Source: Procambarus clarkii
Taxonomy: Eukaryota > Arthropoda > Malacostraca > Decapoda > Cambaridae
Length of the DNA stretch: 64,000 nt
Reading direction: 5' to 3'
Assembly (NCBI RefSeq): GCF_040958095.1
Contig: NC_091152.1
Span: 17,581,796-17,645,795, forward strand
Part shown: positions 45,431-54,953 of the stretch, piece after piece
How the letters are laid out: each line of letters begins with the position of its first letter
Numbering within the stretch: position 1 is the first letter of the stretch
Notes under the pieces: generated by a model
What the model saw: the letters and a program-made list of their open reading frames with translations, nothing else
What the model was told of the DNA's origin: nothing
Databases searched by the model: none
Made by a program: the position numbers and the translations under genes

Positions 45431-45439
45431 GTGAGATTA

Positions 45440-45790
45440 TTGATAATACAGTAGTTGTATTTGTAAATTATGGGGAAGGAGGGAGATTCTGGGGGACTTT
45501 GGGAAGGGGAAGTTGGGGAAAGGTGAGATGCGGGGGAGGGGGGGGGGTGAGGGAGGGGAAGATACGGGTGTAGGGAGTGGGGGGAAGGGAATTATCAGGG
45601 GGAAAGCGCCAAGCCATCACGACTATATAGCACTGGGAAGGGGTCAGGATAAGGGTTTGGGATGGGACGAAGGAAGGAATAGTGCCCAACCACTATTCCT
45701 AAGGGAGGGGGGGGGACAGGTAAGGGGTGAGGGAGATAAGGGAGGGGGGGGGCAGGTAAGGGGTGAGGGAGATAAGGGGTGTTCTGACCG
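45440..45790 (+). repeat. G/A-rich tract with a 35-bp direct repeat
   Basis: Strongly purine-rich sequence with GGGGGGGG runs at about 45538 and 45710. The segment CAGGTAAGGGGTGAGGGAGA is repeated at 45718 and 45753. Short frames here show no domain. Confidence 0.6.
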
Positions 45791-45929
45791 TGTGACTATT
45801 ACCTGATAAGTGGTTATTTACACTTGTGACTACACAAGCGTACTGAAGGAGTGGTTAGGTTTACTTTGATAAAGTGATATTGAGGGAACGGGTCTGATAT
45901 GTTCTGGAATGATTAAGTTTGATGAACAT

Positions 45930-46960
45930 TGAACTGAGGCGGAGGACAGGAGCTGGCGCTTGATAACCATCTTGATCTTATTGACTGTGTCAGAAATATA
46001 GCAGTTTTATATCTTGCTGCGGTATGAACTGATAATAGCAGAGTTGTACAAGTGAACTAGGGCGGGGCACAACAGTTGCAACTCGGTATTTATTTGACAC
46101 TATTTTAAATGGTCTGAAATACAGCGGGTTTAAATTTTAGAGGATTTGGATAGATACTAATGGAGAGATACTAATGCTCTAAGGCGGAGGACAAGAGCTG
46201 AAATTGGGTAATTACCTTGATCTTAATTACTGAAATATAGTCAGAAATATAGTGGGTTTAGTTCTTAGGGGATTGGGATAGTTACTAACAAAGATAAGAG
46301 ACGGGGCTAAAGTTGGGGGACCGGAGCTAGAACTTGGTTACTGATTCAGTTTGATTTACTGCGTTCGAAATACAGCGGGTTAAAATCTCAGGGGAATTTA
46401 TATAATATTACCAAAGTTGTAACAGTAAACTAAGGCGGAGGCCAGGAGCTGGAGTTCTGTAAGTGTGTTGAACTTATTTACTACATCTGAAATAACTATT
46501 TTTTAAATCATTAGGAAATTGATGAGATAATAGCGGAGTTGTGAGATGAAACTAAGGCGGAGGACGAGAGCTAGAACTCGGTAACTCAATTGTTGTGTTT
46601 TACTATGGCTGAAATATAGCGTTTTTTTAGTTCAGGAAACTTAATGGGTTAATAATGGAGTTGTAATAGAAAATTAAGGCGGAGACAAGAGCTGGAGCTT
46701 GGTAAATGTTCTTTGATCAATTTTACTATGTCAGAAAGGCAGCGGGGTTAAATACAGGGAGTTTAACTTTCAGGGAGATTAGATTGCTAGTATCGAATCT
46801 ACGAGAGTAAACTAAGGCGGAGGACGAGAGCTAGAACTCGGTAACTCAATTTTCTTTTCTTATTATGTTCGAAATAACTATGATTTAAATGTCAGGGAAA
46901 TTGACTTTTAATAACTAAACTACACTTATAAATGTACAGAGCCGGGTCCAAGAACTAACT
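45930..46960 (+). repeat. Diverged tandem array, period about 123 bp, about 9 units
   Basis: A block like AAGGCGGAGGACNAGAGCTN followed by GAACTCGGTAA recurs with GAGCT at 45950, 46195, 46324, 46446, 46568, 46689 and 46828. A weaker unit lies at about 46070 and probably another near 46950. Spacings are 121-129 bp, with one of 139. Between the blocks GAAATA(C/T)AGCGGGTT recurs. Units differ by many substitutions, so this is an old array and no long frame marks it. Confidence 0.8.
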
Positions 46961-47246
46961 TCTGGTGAACATTTTAACATATCTGCTCACGTTGGTTGAG
47001 TTTAATTGTATCCATAATAACTCTTTTAAGACCTCAGCAAGGATTAAAACTCAGGAAAATTTTGGTCTTAAAATGGTCTCTGTCAAATTTCGGTCTCAAA
47101 CTAAACTCTGAAAATATTTTGCCTGAAAACAGGATGAAAGTTAGCGAGGAATAAAAGTCTGGAAAATTCGGTCTAAAAAACTTTCCAATAAAACAAATAG
47201 TGGTCAGTATGTTGTCATTCCCACTACTGTCATGTGGCATGACACC
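46961..47246. other. No gene seen
   Basis: Unique sequence. GGAAAATTTTGGTCTTAAAA and GGAAAATTCGGTCTAAAA suggest a weak local repeat. No domain-bearing frame. Confidence 0.45.
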
Positions 47247-47350
47247 CACAGGCCGCCCACAGGCCGCCCACAGGCCACCCACAGGCCGCCCACAGGCCAC
47301 CCACAGGCCACCCACAGGCCGCCCACTGTGGGTGGCCTGTGGGCGACCCA
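47247..47350. repeat. 11-bp array ending in its own inverted copy
   Basis: About seven units of CAGGCCGCCCA/CAGGCCACCCA are followed at once by TGTGGGTGGCCTGTGGGC, the reverse complement of about one and a half units. The junction can form a GC-rich hairpin of about 18 bp. Confidence 0.85.
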
Positions 47351-47355
47351 CCCAC

Positions 47356-47515
47356 AGCCCGAGGGCTACAGAGGTGACTGAGGTGGGTGGTGACGGGGGC
47401 TACAGAGGTGACTCAGGTGGGTGGTGACGGGGGCTACAGAGGTGACTCAGGTGGGTGGTGACGGGGGCTACAGAGGTGACTCAGGTGGGTGGTGACGGGG
47501 GCTACAGAGGTGACG
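47356..47515 (+). repeat. 34-bp minisatellite, 4-5 units
   Basis: Units GGGGGCTACAGAGGTGACTC then AGGTGGGTGGTGAC. The first unit has GTGACTGAGG. Confidence 0.92.
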
Positions 47516-47713
47516 CCAGACAGTGGTGCCGGGCGTGATTAACGCGCCACAACAGGCAACACTCCCTCCGTGGAGCTGCGCGCGTCATTAACTACAATCA
47601 TTCGCTAAATTGCAAGTTAAAAACGCGATAGAAACTAGTGCAAAAAAATGGCAGAGATGTCAACAATGGTGCGAGCCGTCAGCGCTGCCCCCCCACCCCC
47701 CCACTCACGGGGA
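47516..47713. other. No gene seen
   Basis: Unique GC-rich then A-rich sequence with a C run at 47690-47703. Confidence 0.5.
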
Positions 47714-47893
47714 CATTACCTGCTGACTATTGAGGGTGTGGGAGCGGGGGTCAGCAGACACATTACCTGCTGACTACTGAGGGTGTGGGAGCGGGGGTCA
47801 GCAGACACATTACCTGCTGACTATTGAGGGTGTGGGAGCGGGGGTCAGCAGACACATTACCTGCTGACTACTGAGGGTGTGGGAGCGGGGGAG
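47714..47893 (+). repeat. 47-bp minisatellite, about 4 units
   Basis: CATTACC recurs at 47714, 47761, 47808 and 47855. Each unit contains CTGCTGAC and GTCAGCAG, a perfect 8-bp inverted repeat around a G-rich loop. Confidence 0.94.
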
Positions 47894-48055
47894 GGGGGGG
47901 GGCGAGGCGCAACAAGGTCAGGCAAGCAGGAAGTGTAAGACACACGCGGTTCTGCTTGTCTCAGCTGGTGCAGGAAGCCGTCACCGCAGACACCAGCAGG
48001 CAGCAGCAGCAGCAGCAGTCTGCTTGCTGACGAGAGTGTGTGTACTCGTCTTGTT
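47894..48055. other. No gene seen; short (CAG)n
   Basis: A (GCA)n run of about 7 units sits at 48000-48020. Otherwise unique. Confidence 0.55.
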
Positions 48056-48718
48056 GTGCTTGCGGGGGTTGAGCTCTGGCTCTTTGGTCCCGTCTCTCAA
48101 CTGTCAATCAACTGGTGTACAGATTCCTGAGCCTATTGGGCTCTATCATATCTACACTTGAAACTGTGTATGGAGTCAGCCTCCACTACATCACTGTCTA
48201 ATGCATTCCATTTGTCAACCACTCTGACACTAAAAAAGTTCTTTCTTTGGGAGCGTGTGACCTCCGACAGTACCCTCTCTCTTATGGGGTACTGTGTCAA
48301 AGGCTTTCCGACAGTCCAAGAAAATGCAGTCTGTCCACCCTTTTCTTTCTTGCTTAATCTGTGTCACCTGATCGTAGAATTCTATCAAGCCTGTAAGGCA
48401 AGATTTACCCTCCCTGAACCCGTGGTGCTGTGTCACGAAGTCCCTTCTCTCCAGATGTGTTACCAGGTTTTTTCTCACGATCTTCTCCATCACCTTGCAT
48501 GGTATACAAGTCAAGGACACTGGCCTGTAGTTCAGTGCCTCTTGTCTGTCGCCCTTTTTGTATATTGGGACTACATTAGCCGTCTTCCATATTTCTGGTA
48601 GGTCTCCCGTCTCCAGTGATTTACTCTACACCATGGAGAGTGGCAAGCGCATTTTTTCAGTACCCATGGTGAGATTCCGTCCAGTCTAACAGTCTTTCTC
48701 ACGTCCAGGGGCCAACAG
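48056..48718 (-). pseudogene. LINE-A relic with internal deletion
   Basis: The minus strand holds two parts of the CR1-like LINE-A. About 48245-48718 reads (degraded) LDVRK...DGISPW, then SLTCIPCKVMEKIVRKNL, GKSCLTGLIEFYDQVTQI and LDCRKAFDTVPHK, all RT fingers and palm. About 48056-48244 reads the C terminus, DVVEADS...SFKCRYDRAQ. Sequence between AFDTVPHK and the C terminus, including the FADD box, is absent, so the copy has a large internal deletion. Frameshifts and stops are present. The complete order can be seen in the copy at 61271-63640. Confidence 0.85.
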
Positions 48719-48723
48719 ATGCC

Positions 48724-49545
48724 CGTGTAATTACCTAAGTGTAATTACCTAAGTGTAGTTAAAGGATGAGAGCTATGCTCTTGGGGTCCCGTCTTCCCAG
48801 CACTCTTTCTCGTATAACGCTTTGAAGCTACTGACGGTCTTGGCCTCCACCACCTTCTCACGTAACTTGTTCCAACCGTCTACCACTCTGTTTGCAAAAG
48901 AAAACACTCAAATATGTGATCAGGACCTTTGTTTCCTTAGCTGGAGTCTATGTTCTCTTGTTCGTGAAGTTGCTGGTTTCAGGAATTTCTCTTTGTCAAT
49001 TTGGTCGATTCCTGTTAGTATTTTGTAAGTGGTGATCATGTCACGTCTTTTTCTTCTATCTTCAAGTTTTATCATCTTTAACGCCTCTAGTATCTCCCTC
49101 ATATCTTTTGTTTTTCATTTCCTGAAGCCCTTTTGTATCATACCTTCTTGAGGTTATCTTGAGATGATTTCGGGGCTTTAGTGTCCCCGCGGCCCGGTCC
49201 TCGACCAAACCTCCACCCCCAGGAAGCAGCCCGTGACAGCTGACTAACACCCAGGTACCTATTTTACTGCTAGGTAACAGGGGCATAGGGTGAAAGAAAC
49301 TCTGCCCATTGTTTCTCGCCGGCGCCCGGGATCGAACCCGGGACCACAGGATCACAAGTCCAGTGCGCTGTCCGCTCGGCCGACCGGCTCCCTGTCGTAC
49401 CGGGAGTACCGGGAGGTACTTTTGAGTACCTGTGCACCATTTCCAGTTTATTGATGTGTTTCTTGAGATATGGGCACCATACAACTGCTGCATATTCCAA
49501 TTTTGGTCTCACGAAGGTCATGAACAGTTTCTTTAGTATTTCACC
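48724..49545 (-). pseudogene. LINE-B (CR1-like) relic split by a SINE
   Basis: The minus strand reads TFVRPKLEYAAVVWCPYLKK (49400-49520) and, beyond the SINE-T insertion at 49146-49391, LEDRRKRRDMITTYKILTGI (48970-49080) and a degraded WNKLREKVVEAKTV end. This is the thumb and C-terminal region of a CR1-like reverse transcriptase. The 3' end at about 48724 has two copies of GTAATTACCTAAGT, a short repeated tail. It is truncated upstream, with no palm domain. It differs in sequence from LINE-A, which has YVRPILEYSAPAWSPYLVKH here. Confidence 0.85.
49146..49391 (-). mobile_element. SINE-T copy inserted in LINE-B
   Basis: Same structure as 36212-36459. It separates two parts of LINE-B that would otherwise be adjacent, so it inserted after LINE-B. 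Flanks GTATCATACC and CTGTCGTACC are only partly alike, so the target duplication is uncertain. Confidence 0.9.
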
Positions 49546-49660
49546 TCCATAATGATTACTTTTAATTATAAAAGCAAGTCTGAAGTTTGAAAGCGATGCT
49601 TACGCTCCTCTCACAATGTTCTCTGTGCTCCTCTTACGACAGCTTACTATCTGAAACCAC

Positions 49661-49895
49661 CGGTCGGCCGAGCGGACAGCACGCGGGACTTGTGATCCTG
49701 TGGTCCTGGGTTCGATCCCAGGCGCCGGCGAGAAACAATAGGCAGAGTTTCTTTCACCCTATGCCCCTGTTACCTAGCAGTAAATTAGGTAATTGGGTGT
49801 TAGTCAGCTGTCATGGGCTGCTTCCTGGGGGTGGAGGCCTGGTCGAGGACCGGGCCGCGGGGACACTAAAGCCCCGAAATCATCTCAAGATAACC
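49661..49895 (+). mobile_element. SINE-T copy, plus strand
   Basis: Lacks the first few bases (starts at CGGTCGGCCGAGCGG) but keeps the B box and the CTCAAGATAACC end. With the minus copy at 49146 it forms an inverted repeat of about 235 bp around a 270-bp spacer. Confidence 0.9.
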
Positions 49896-50024
49896 CTTAG
49901 GTCTCGTTCTTTAAATTAATAGAGTTATTTAATTCCATTCCACATAATGTATAAGTTGAGTGTGGTCAATTATCTCTGATTACACATTCCATAACATGAC
50001 ATTTATTAACATTAACGTAAAATT

Positions 50025-50167
50025 TTAAGGGTTGACAGATGTTAATCTTCTTGTTTGATAAGCTGTTCACTTGAGACAGTTAAGCAAGTCCCAGCTGTGT
50101 CTGGGTACAAGTGACAGGATGAACAACCCAGCGGGTTTTCTTCCTATTGGGGAGTGTTGTTCATGCT
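50025..50167 (-). repeat. Right flank of 51-bp satellite element, minus copy
   Basis: Reverse complement of the 5767-5905 flank, with a few substitutions and a small length difference around TCTGGGTACAAGTGAC. It abuts the array at 50168. Confidence 0.85.
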
Positions 50168-51739
50168 GCTATGGCGGTGTGTACACTCACAGGATGAGTG
50201 ACGCTGCCCAATACTGTCACTATGGCGGTGTGTCCACTCACAGGATGAGTGGCGCTGCCCAATACTGTCACTATGGCGGTGTGTCCACTCACAGGATGAG
50301 TGGCGCTGCCCAATACTGTCACTATGGCGGTGTGTCCACTCACAGGATGAGTGGCGCTGCCCAATACTGTCACTATGGCGGTGTGTCCACTCACAAGATG
50401 AGTGGCGCTGCCCAATACTGTCACTATGGCGGTGTGTCCACTCACAAGATGAGTGGCGCTGCCCAATACTGTCACTATGGCGGTGTGTCCACTCACAGGA
50501 TGAGTGGCGCTGCCCAATACTGTCACTATGGCGGTGTGTCCACTCACAAGATGAGTGACGCTGCCCAATACTGTCACTATGGCGGTGTGTCCACTCACAG
50601 GATGAGTGACGCTGCCCAATACTGTCACTATGGCGGTGTCCACTCACAGGATGAGTGACGCTGCCCAATACTGTCACTATGGCGGTGTGTCCACTCACAA
50701 GATGAGTGACGCTGCCCAATACTGTCACTATGGCGGTGTGTCCACTCACAGGATGAGTGGCGCTGCCCAATACTGTCACTATGGCAGTGTGTCCACTCAC
50801 AGGATGAGTGACGCTGCCCAATACTGTCACTATGGCGGTGTGTCGACTCACAGGATGAGTGACGCTGCCCAATACTGTCACTATGGCGGTGTGTCCACTC
50901 ACAGGATGAGTGACGCTGCCCAATACTGTCACTATGGCGGTGTGTCCACTCACAGGATGAGTGGCGCTGCCCAATACTGTCACTATGGCGGTGTGTCCAC
51001 TCACAGGATGAGTGACGCTGCCCAATACTGTCACTATGGCGGTGTGTCCACTCACAGGATGAGTGGCGCTGCCCAATACTGTCACTATGGCGGTGTGTCC
51101 ACTCACAGGATGAGTGGCGCTGCCCAATACTGTCACTATGGCGGTGTGTCCACTCACAGGATGAGTGGCGCTGCCCAATACTGTCACTATGGCGGTGTGT
51201 CCACTCACAGGATGAGTGGCGCTGCCCAATACTGTCACTATGGCGGTGTGTCCACTCACAGGATGAGTGGCGCTGCCCAATATTGTCACTATGGCGGTGT
51301 GTCCACTCACAGGATGAGTGGCGCTGCCCAATACTGTCACTATGGCGGTGTGTCCACTCACAGGATGAGTGGCGCTGCCCAATACTGTCACTATGGCGGT
51401 GTGTCCACTCACAGGATGAGTGACGCTGCCCAATACTGTCACTGGCGGTGTGTCCACTCACAGGATGAGTGACGCTGCCCAATACTGTCACTATGGCGGT
51501 GTGTCCACTCACAGGATGAGTGGCGCTGCCCAATACTGTCACTATGGCGGTGTGTCCACTCACAGGATGAGTGGCGCTGCCCAATACTGTCACTATGGCG
51601 GTGTGTCCACTCACAGGATGAGTGACGCTGCCCAATACTGTCACTATGGCGGTGTGTCCACTCACAGGATGAGTGACGCTGCCCAATACTGTCACTATGG
51701 CGGTGTGTCCACTCACAGGATGAGTGGCGCTGCGCAATA
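50168..51739 (-). repeat. 51-bp satellite array 2, about 31 monomers
   Basis: Same monomer as array 1 in the opposite orientation (GTGTCCACTCACAGGATGAG on the plus strand). Variants GTGACGCT and GTGGCGCT alternate irregularly. Two units are shortened, near 50637 (GGTGTCCACT) and near 51440 (CACTGGCGG). These shift frame and split the long artefact ORFs. Confidence 0.97.
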
Positions 51740-51790
51740 AACTCGCCCCTCGGGGCAAAATTAAAAATAAAATTAAAATTGGATTCCATT
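51740..51790 (-). repeat. Left flank of 51-bp satellite element, minus copy
   Basis: AATAAACTCGCCCCTCGGGG then CAAAATTAAAA is the reverse complement of the CCCC/GGGG hairpin flank seen before arrays 1 and 3. Here the stem is perfect (GCCCC-GA-GGGGC). Confidence 0.75.
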
Positions 51791-52118
51791 TGCCACATGA
51801 TGCTTAAAACACTTATTTTATCTAGATCAATGTGAAGGACATTGGGAATGCTGCAACGCCAATAAAGAGTTTATTTAATATTTCACATTCAACGAGTCAG
51901 TCACTCGCGATATTGGCGGCACAGTCGGTCCTGAGCATTCAAAGGTTACATCTTTCATAGTGTTAATTGTCACAGGTTACCTTCAAGTTGCCTTGAAGGT
52001 AACTAGTTGCTCTCAGTTACTGTGTGGTGATCTCAAATTAACATTTGAACATGAAGTAATATGTTGAATTATGATACTCATTTGAGTGAAGATATAATTG
52101 ATTAACTTTTTAAATTGT
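51791..52118. other. No gene seen
   Basis: AT-rich unique sequence with GGTTACCTTCAAGTTGCCTT then GAAGGTAAC at about 51977, a small inverted repeat. Confidence 0.5.
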
Positions 52119-53135
52119 CTTAACTTATAGCTAAATTGATAATACAATATTCTAAAACTAATAAAACCAAACTAAATTCTTTCAATAAATTATAAAGTAA
52201 TTCAGGATATTTTCAAATTTTGTATAAAATCTCTGTTGTGTAATAAAACTGAAAAAGAAATATATTATAACAAATTCGTACTTGCTAAAAGAATAATGTA
52301 AAAATTCTTGACTATGTAATTTACATACTTACAGTTGTTTGAGATTTTTTTTCTTTTTTTTTGAGATATATACAAGAGTTGTTACGTAATAAGCATCGTA
52401 TAATATTGTTGTACCGACAAGTTCCATTCCTTGTCTTATAATTAACTAATGAATGGATGGTGGCAGTAATTTCAACTCTACTACTTTCCTCCTTTCTCTC
52501 AATCTAAACTTTCCCTTTCCCCTTACCACTCTTCCTCACTCTTCCCTTCAACCTCACATTATGAGTTTTCTCCTTTTCTTTCTTTCAATTTCCGAGACGT
52601 TACAATGGAAGTCTTTTGTTTTGAGTACGTTAACCCCAACTTGTACCAGATACTCAAACATTCACTGTGATCGTTCATTCCCACGGGGGCTTCCAAGGTG
52701 GTTTCCCTTATGTCGGAGTCGTTCACAGTCACTACCAGGTTGAGCCTCGATGGTTGTCATGGTCTCTCATTCTTGTGGGGTCCTGCAACCCTTCCTCCGA
52801 ATAGACAGTACAATTTAATATTATATGTAATAAGTACATTCCTGACTGTATAGTACATAATCACACTTATTAGGTTGTTTCATTTACCTCCCCACATATC
52901 CTCTTCATTTTCTGTTTATATACTAATACAACGTTATGTTAAACTTATCGTGTTAAATTCCATATTCACAAGTTTTAAATACTATATAATGTATTTCTTT
53001 TTCAGTTTTATTACAAAACAGAGATTTTATACAAAATTTGAAAATATCCTGAGTTACTTTATAATTTATTGAAAGACTTTAGTTTGGTTTTATTAGTTTT
53101 AGAATATTGTATTATCAATTTAGCTATAAGTTAAG
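52119..53135. mobile_element. Foldback element, 147-bp inverted repeats, TTAA ends
   Basis: Positions 52119-52265 and 52989-53135 are inverted repeats with only a few mismatches over about 147 bp. Both outer ends carry TTAA (52120-52123 and 53131-53134). The 723-bp interior has no transposase domain. Its frames of 96 and 65 codons are not recognised. It may be a non-autonomous DNA transposon of a TTAA-targeting group, but TTAA is itself palindromic and could simply be part of the repeat. Confidence 0.75.
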
Positions 53136-53430
53136 TACTAATTGTAATTAAGAAGCAATAAATGCTATTTACATGTCTTCCTACACTCCCAAAGGTTAGG
53201 TTAGGTCGTTGTTTTCTATACAGCTTTTCAGGTAAACTCTAATATTCACAATATTTTGGTGCGATGCTGGCGATTAAGTGTAATTTATGTACTATGCTGA
53301 TAGTCAGGATTGTACTTATTACATTTAGTATTAAAACGCACTGTCTATTCGGAGGATGGGCTGGTTCCCCTGACATGCTGGTATAAAATGTTTCTTGCTA
53401 TTACGTCCAATAGTTTAGCTCCCCATGTTG
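53136..53430. other. No gene seen
   Basis: AT-rich unique sequence. Confidence 0.5.
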
Positions 53431-53687
53431 CTATACCTCCATGCTGTTCCTCGTTCTCCCAGTATATCTTTCCGTGGTCGAGGTCTCCCATGATAAGCAG
53501 ATGGGAACGATTTCTACGGCAGCAATGGCAGTTCTCTCAATTATAGTGTTGGCTGCCATGTTGTTGTCGTCATACTCTTGCCTGGGTCTTCTGTCATTTG
53601 GTGGAGGGTTGTATATTACTGCTACTACTACTCTTGGTCCTCCCATTGTCATGGTGCCTGTTATGTAGTCTCTGAACCCCTCGCAGC

Positions 53688-53690
<3 letters not shown>
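53431..53690 (-). pseudogene. LINE-A endonuclease fragment, inverted
   Basis: The minus strand reads [17 protein letters not shown], then VVVAVIYNPPPNDRRPRQEY and NNMAANTII. It aligns with the LINE-A endonuclease at about 61505-61660 (GCKDFSDYITGTIAIGG, YNPPPNDR). The Pro-rich YNPP block belongs to the APE-type endonuclease of CR1-like LINEs. Here the CGA codon after ND is intact, whereas the 61.6 kb copy has TGA. Only the middle of the domain is present. Confidence 0.85.
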
Positions 53691-53691
<1 letters not shown>

Positions 53692-53775
<84 letters not shown>

Positions 53776-53880
53776 ACACGCGTGTGTGTGTGTGTGTATG
53801 TGTGTACACGCATATGTGTGTGTGTTTGTGTGCGCACGTGTGTGTGTGTTTGTGTGCGCACGTGTGTGTGTGTGTGCACG
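53692..53880. repeat. (TG)n microsatellite with CACG interruptions
   Basis: A pure TG run at about 53692-53753, then TG tracts with ACACGCG and GCGCACG interruptions to 53880. A T run and a G run follow at 53889-53915. It sits exactly between the two opposite halves of a LINE-A copy. Confidence 0.95.
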
Positions 53881-53934
53881 GGTATGAATGTTTTTTTTTT
53901 TTTGGGGGGGGGGGGAGGGGGCGGTTCCAGTACT

Positions 53935-54530
53935 GGTACAAGGCGCACTCGCCTTACACACTTGTGTAAGGAAGCATTCAGAACCCTGTACACAACTTAC
54001 ATCAGACCAATCCTGGAATATGCAGCGCCAGCCTGGAGTCCATACCTAGTTAAACACAAGACAAAGTTAGAGAAGATTCAGCGGTATGCCACCAGGCTCG
54101 TCCCGGAACTGAGAGGTATGAGCTACGAGGAAAGGCTAAAGGAGCTGAACCTCTCATCCCTGGAAAACAGAAGAGTAAGGGGAGACATGATAACCACCTA
54201 CAAAATTCTCAGGGGAATTGACAGGATGGGGAAAGACAAACTCTTCAGCACGGGTGGGACACGAACAAGGGGACACAGGTGGAGAATGAGTAGCCAAATG
54301 AGCCACAGAGACGTTAGAAAGAATTTGTTTAGTGTCACAGTAGTTAACAAAAGGAATGCATTAGGAAGTGATGTGGTGGAGGCTGACTCCATACACAGTT
54401 TCAAGTGTAGATATGATAGAGCCCAATAGGCTCAGGAATCTGTACACCAGTTGACTGACAGTTGTGAGGCGGAACCAAAGAGCCAAAGCTCAACCCCTGT
54501 AAGCACAACTAGGTGAGTACACGCACCAGC
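53935..54530 (+). pseudogene. LINE-A C-terminal region and 3' end
   Basis: The plus frame is open from about 53952 to a TAG at 54427 and reads [56 protein letters not shown] and ending FKCRYDRAQ. This is the thumb and C terminus of the LINE-A reverse transcriptase without frame damage, better preserved than the 63 kb copy. The 3' untranslated region continues to about 54530 (AGCACAACTAGGTGAGTACA). No palm domain, so it is truncated. Confidence 0.88.
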
Positions 54531-54539
54531 TGACAAGGG

Positions 54540-54889
54540 CTTCTGGAAATCCTGTTTGTATAATGGTGTTAACCCCTTCTCACGGTCCCCCCCCCCTCCC
54601 CCACCCCCCCTCCCCACGTGACCCCTCCCACTCAGTCCCTACCCATCCACAACCCCCCCCCCTTCTAACCTCAACTTCCTCCCCCACTGCACACTTAAGC
54701 TTGCTCTTCCTCCTCCCCCTAACACATTAACCCCCTGCACATCACTCTCACCCGAGGCTCCTAGAACCCCCCTCTTACCCCTGCCTCTACCTCCCCTCTC
54801 TCCCTCTCTCTCACTTCAGCCCCTCACTCGTCACCTCTCTCCCTCTCTCTCACCCTCAACTTAAGCCTCATTCACTCTCTCCCTCTCGG
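54540..54889. other. C/T-rich low-complexity sequence
   Basis: Pyrimidine-rich, with CCCCCCCC runs and CTCTCTCC words. No gene is seen. Confidence 0.65.
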
Positions 54890-54953
54890 GTTTCTTCTGA
54901 AACTTGATTTAATTAATTTTTGATAATTTTTGCTCCCAAGGGACGAGATTATT
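54890..54953 (+). repeat. Left flank of 51-bp satellite element, third copy
   Basis: ATAATTTTTGCTCCCAAGGG then ACGAGATTATT matches the flanks of arrays 1 and 2. The hairpin stem here is TCCC-AA-GGGA, different bases but still paired. Confidence 0.7.

Noticed and set aside
45513-45806. Gly-rich 97-codon protein
   Set aside because: It is a translation of a G/A-rich low-complexity tract and overlaps a Pro-rich frame on the other strand.
53594-53993. Cys/Val- and His/Thr-rich proteins
   Set aside because: They are translations of the (TG)n/(CA)n microsatellite.
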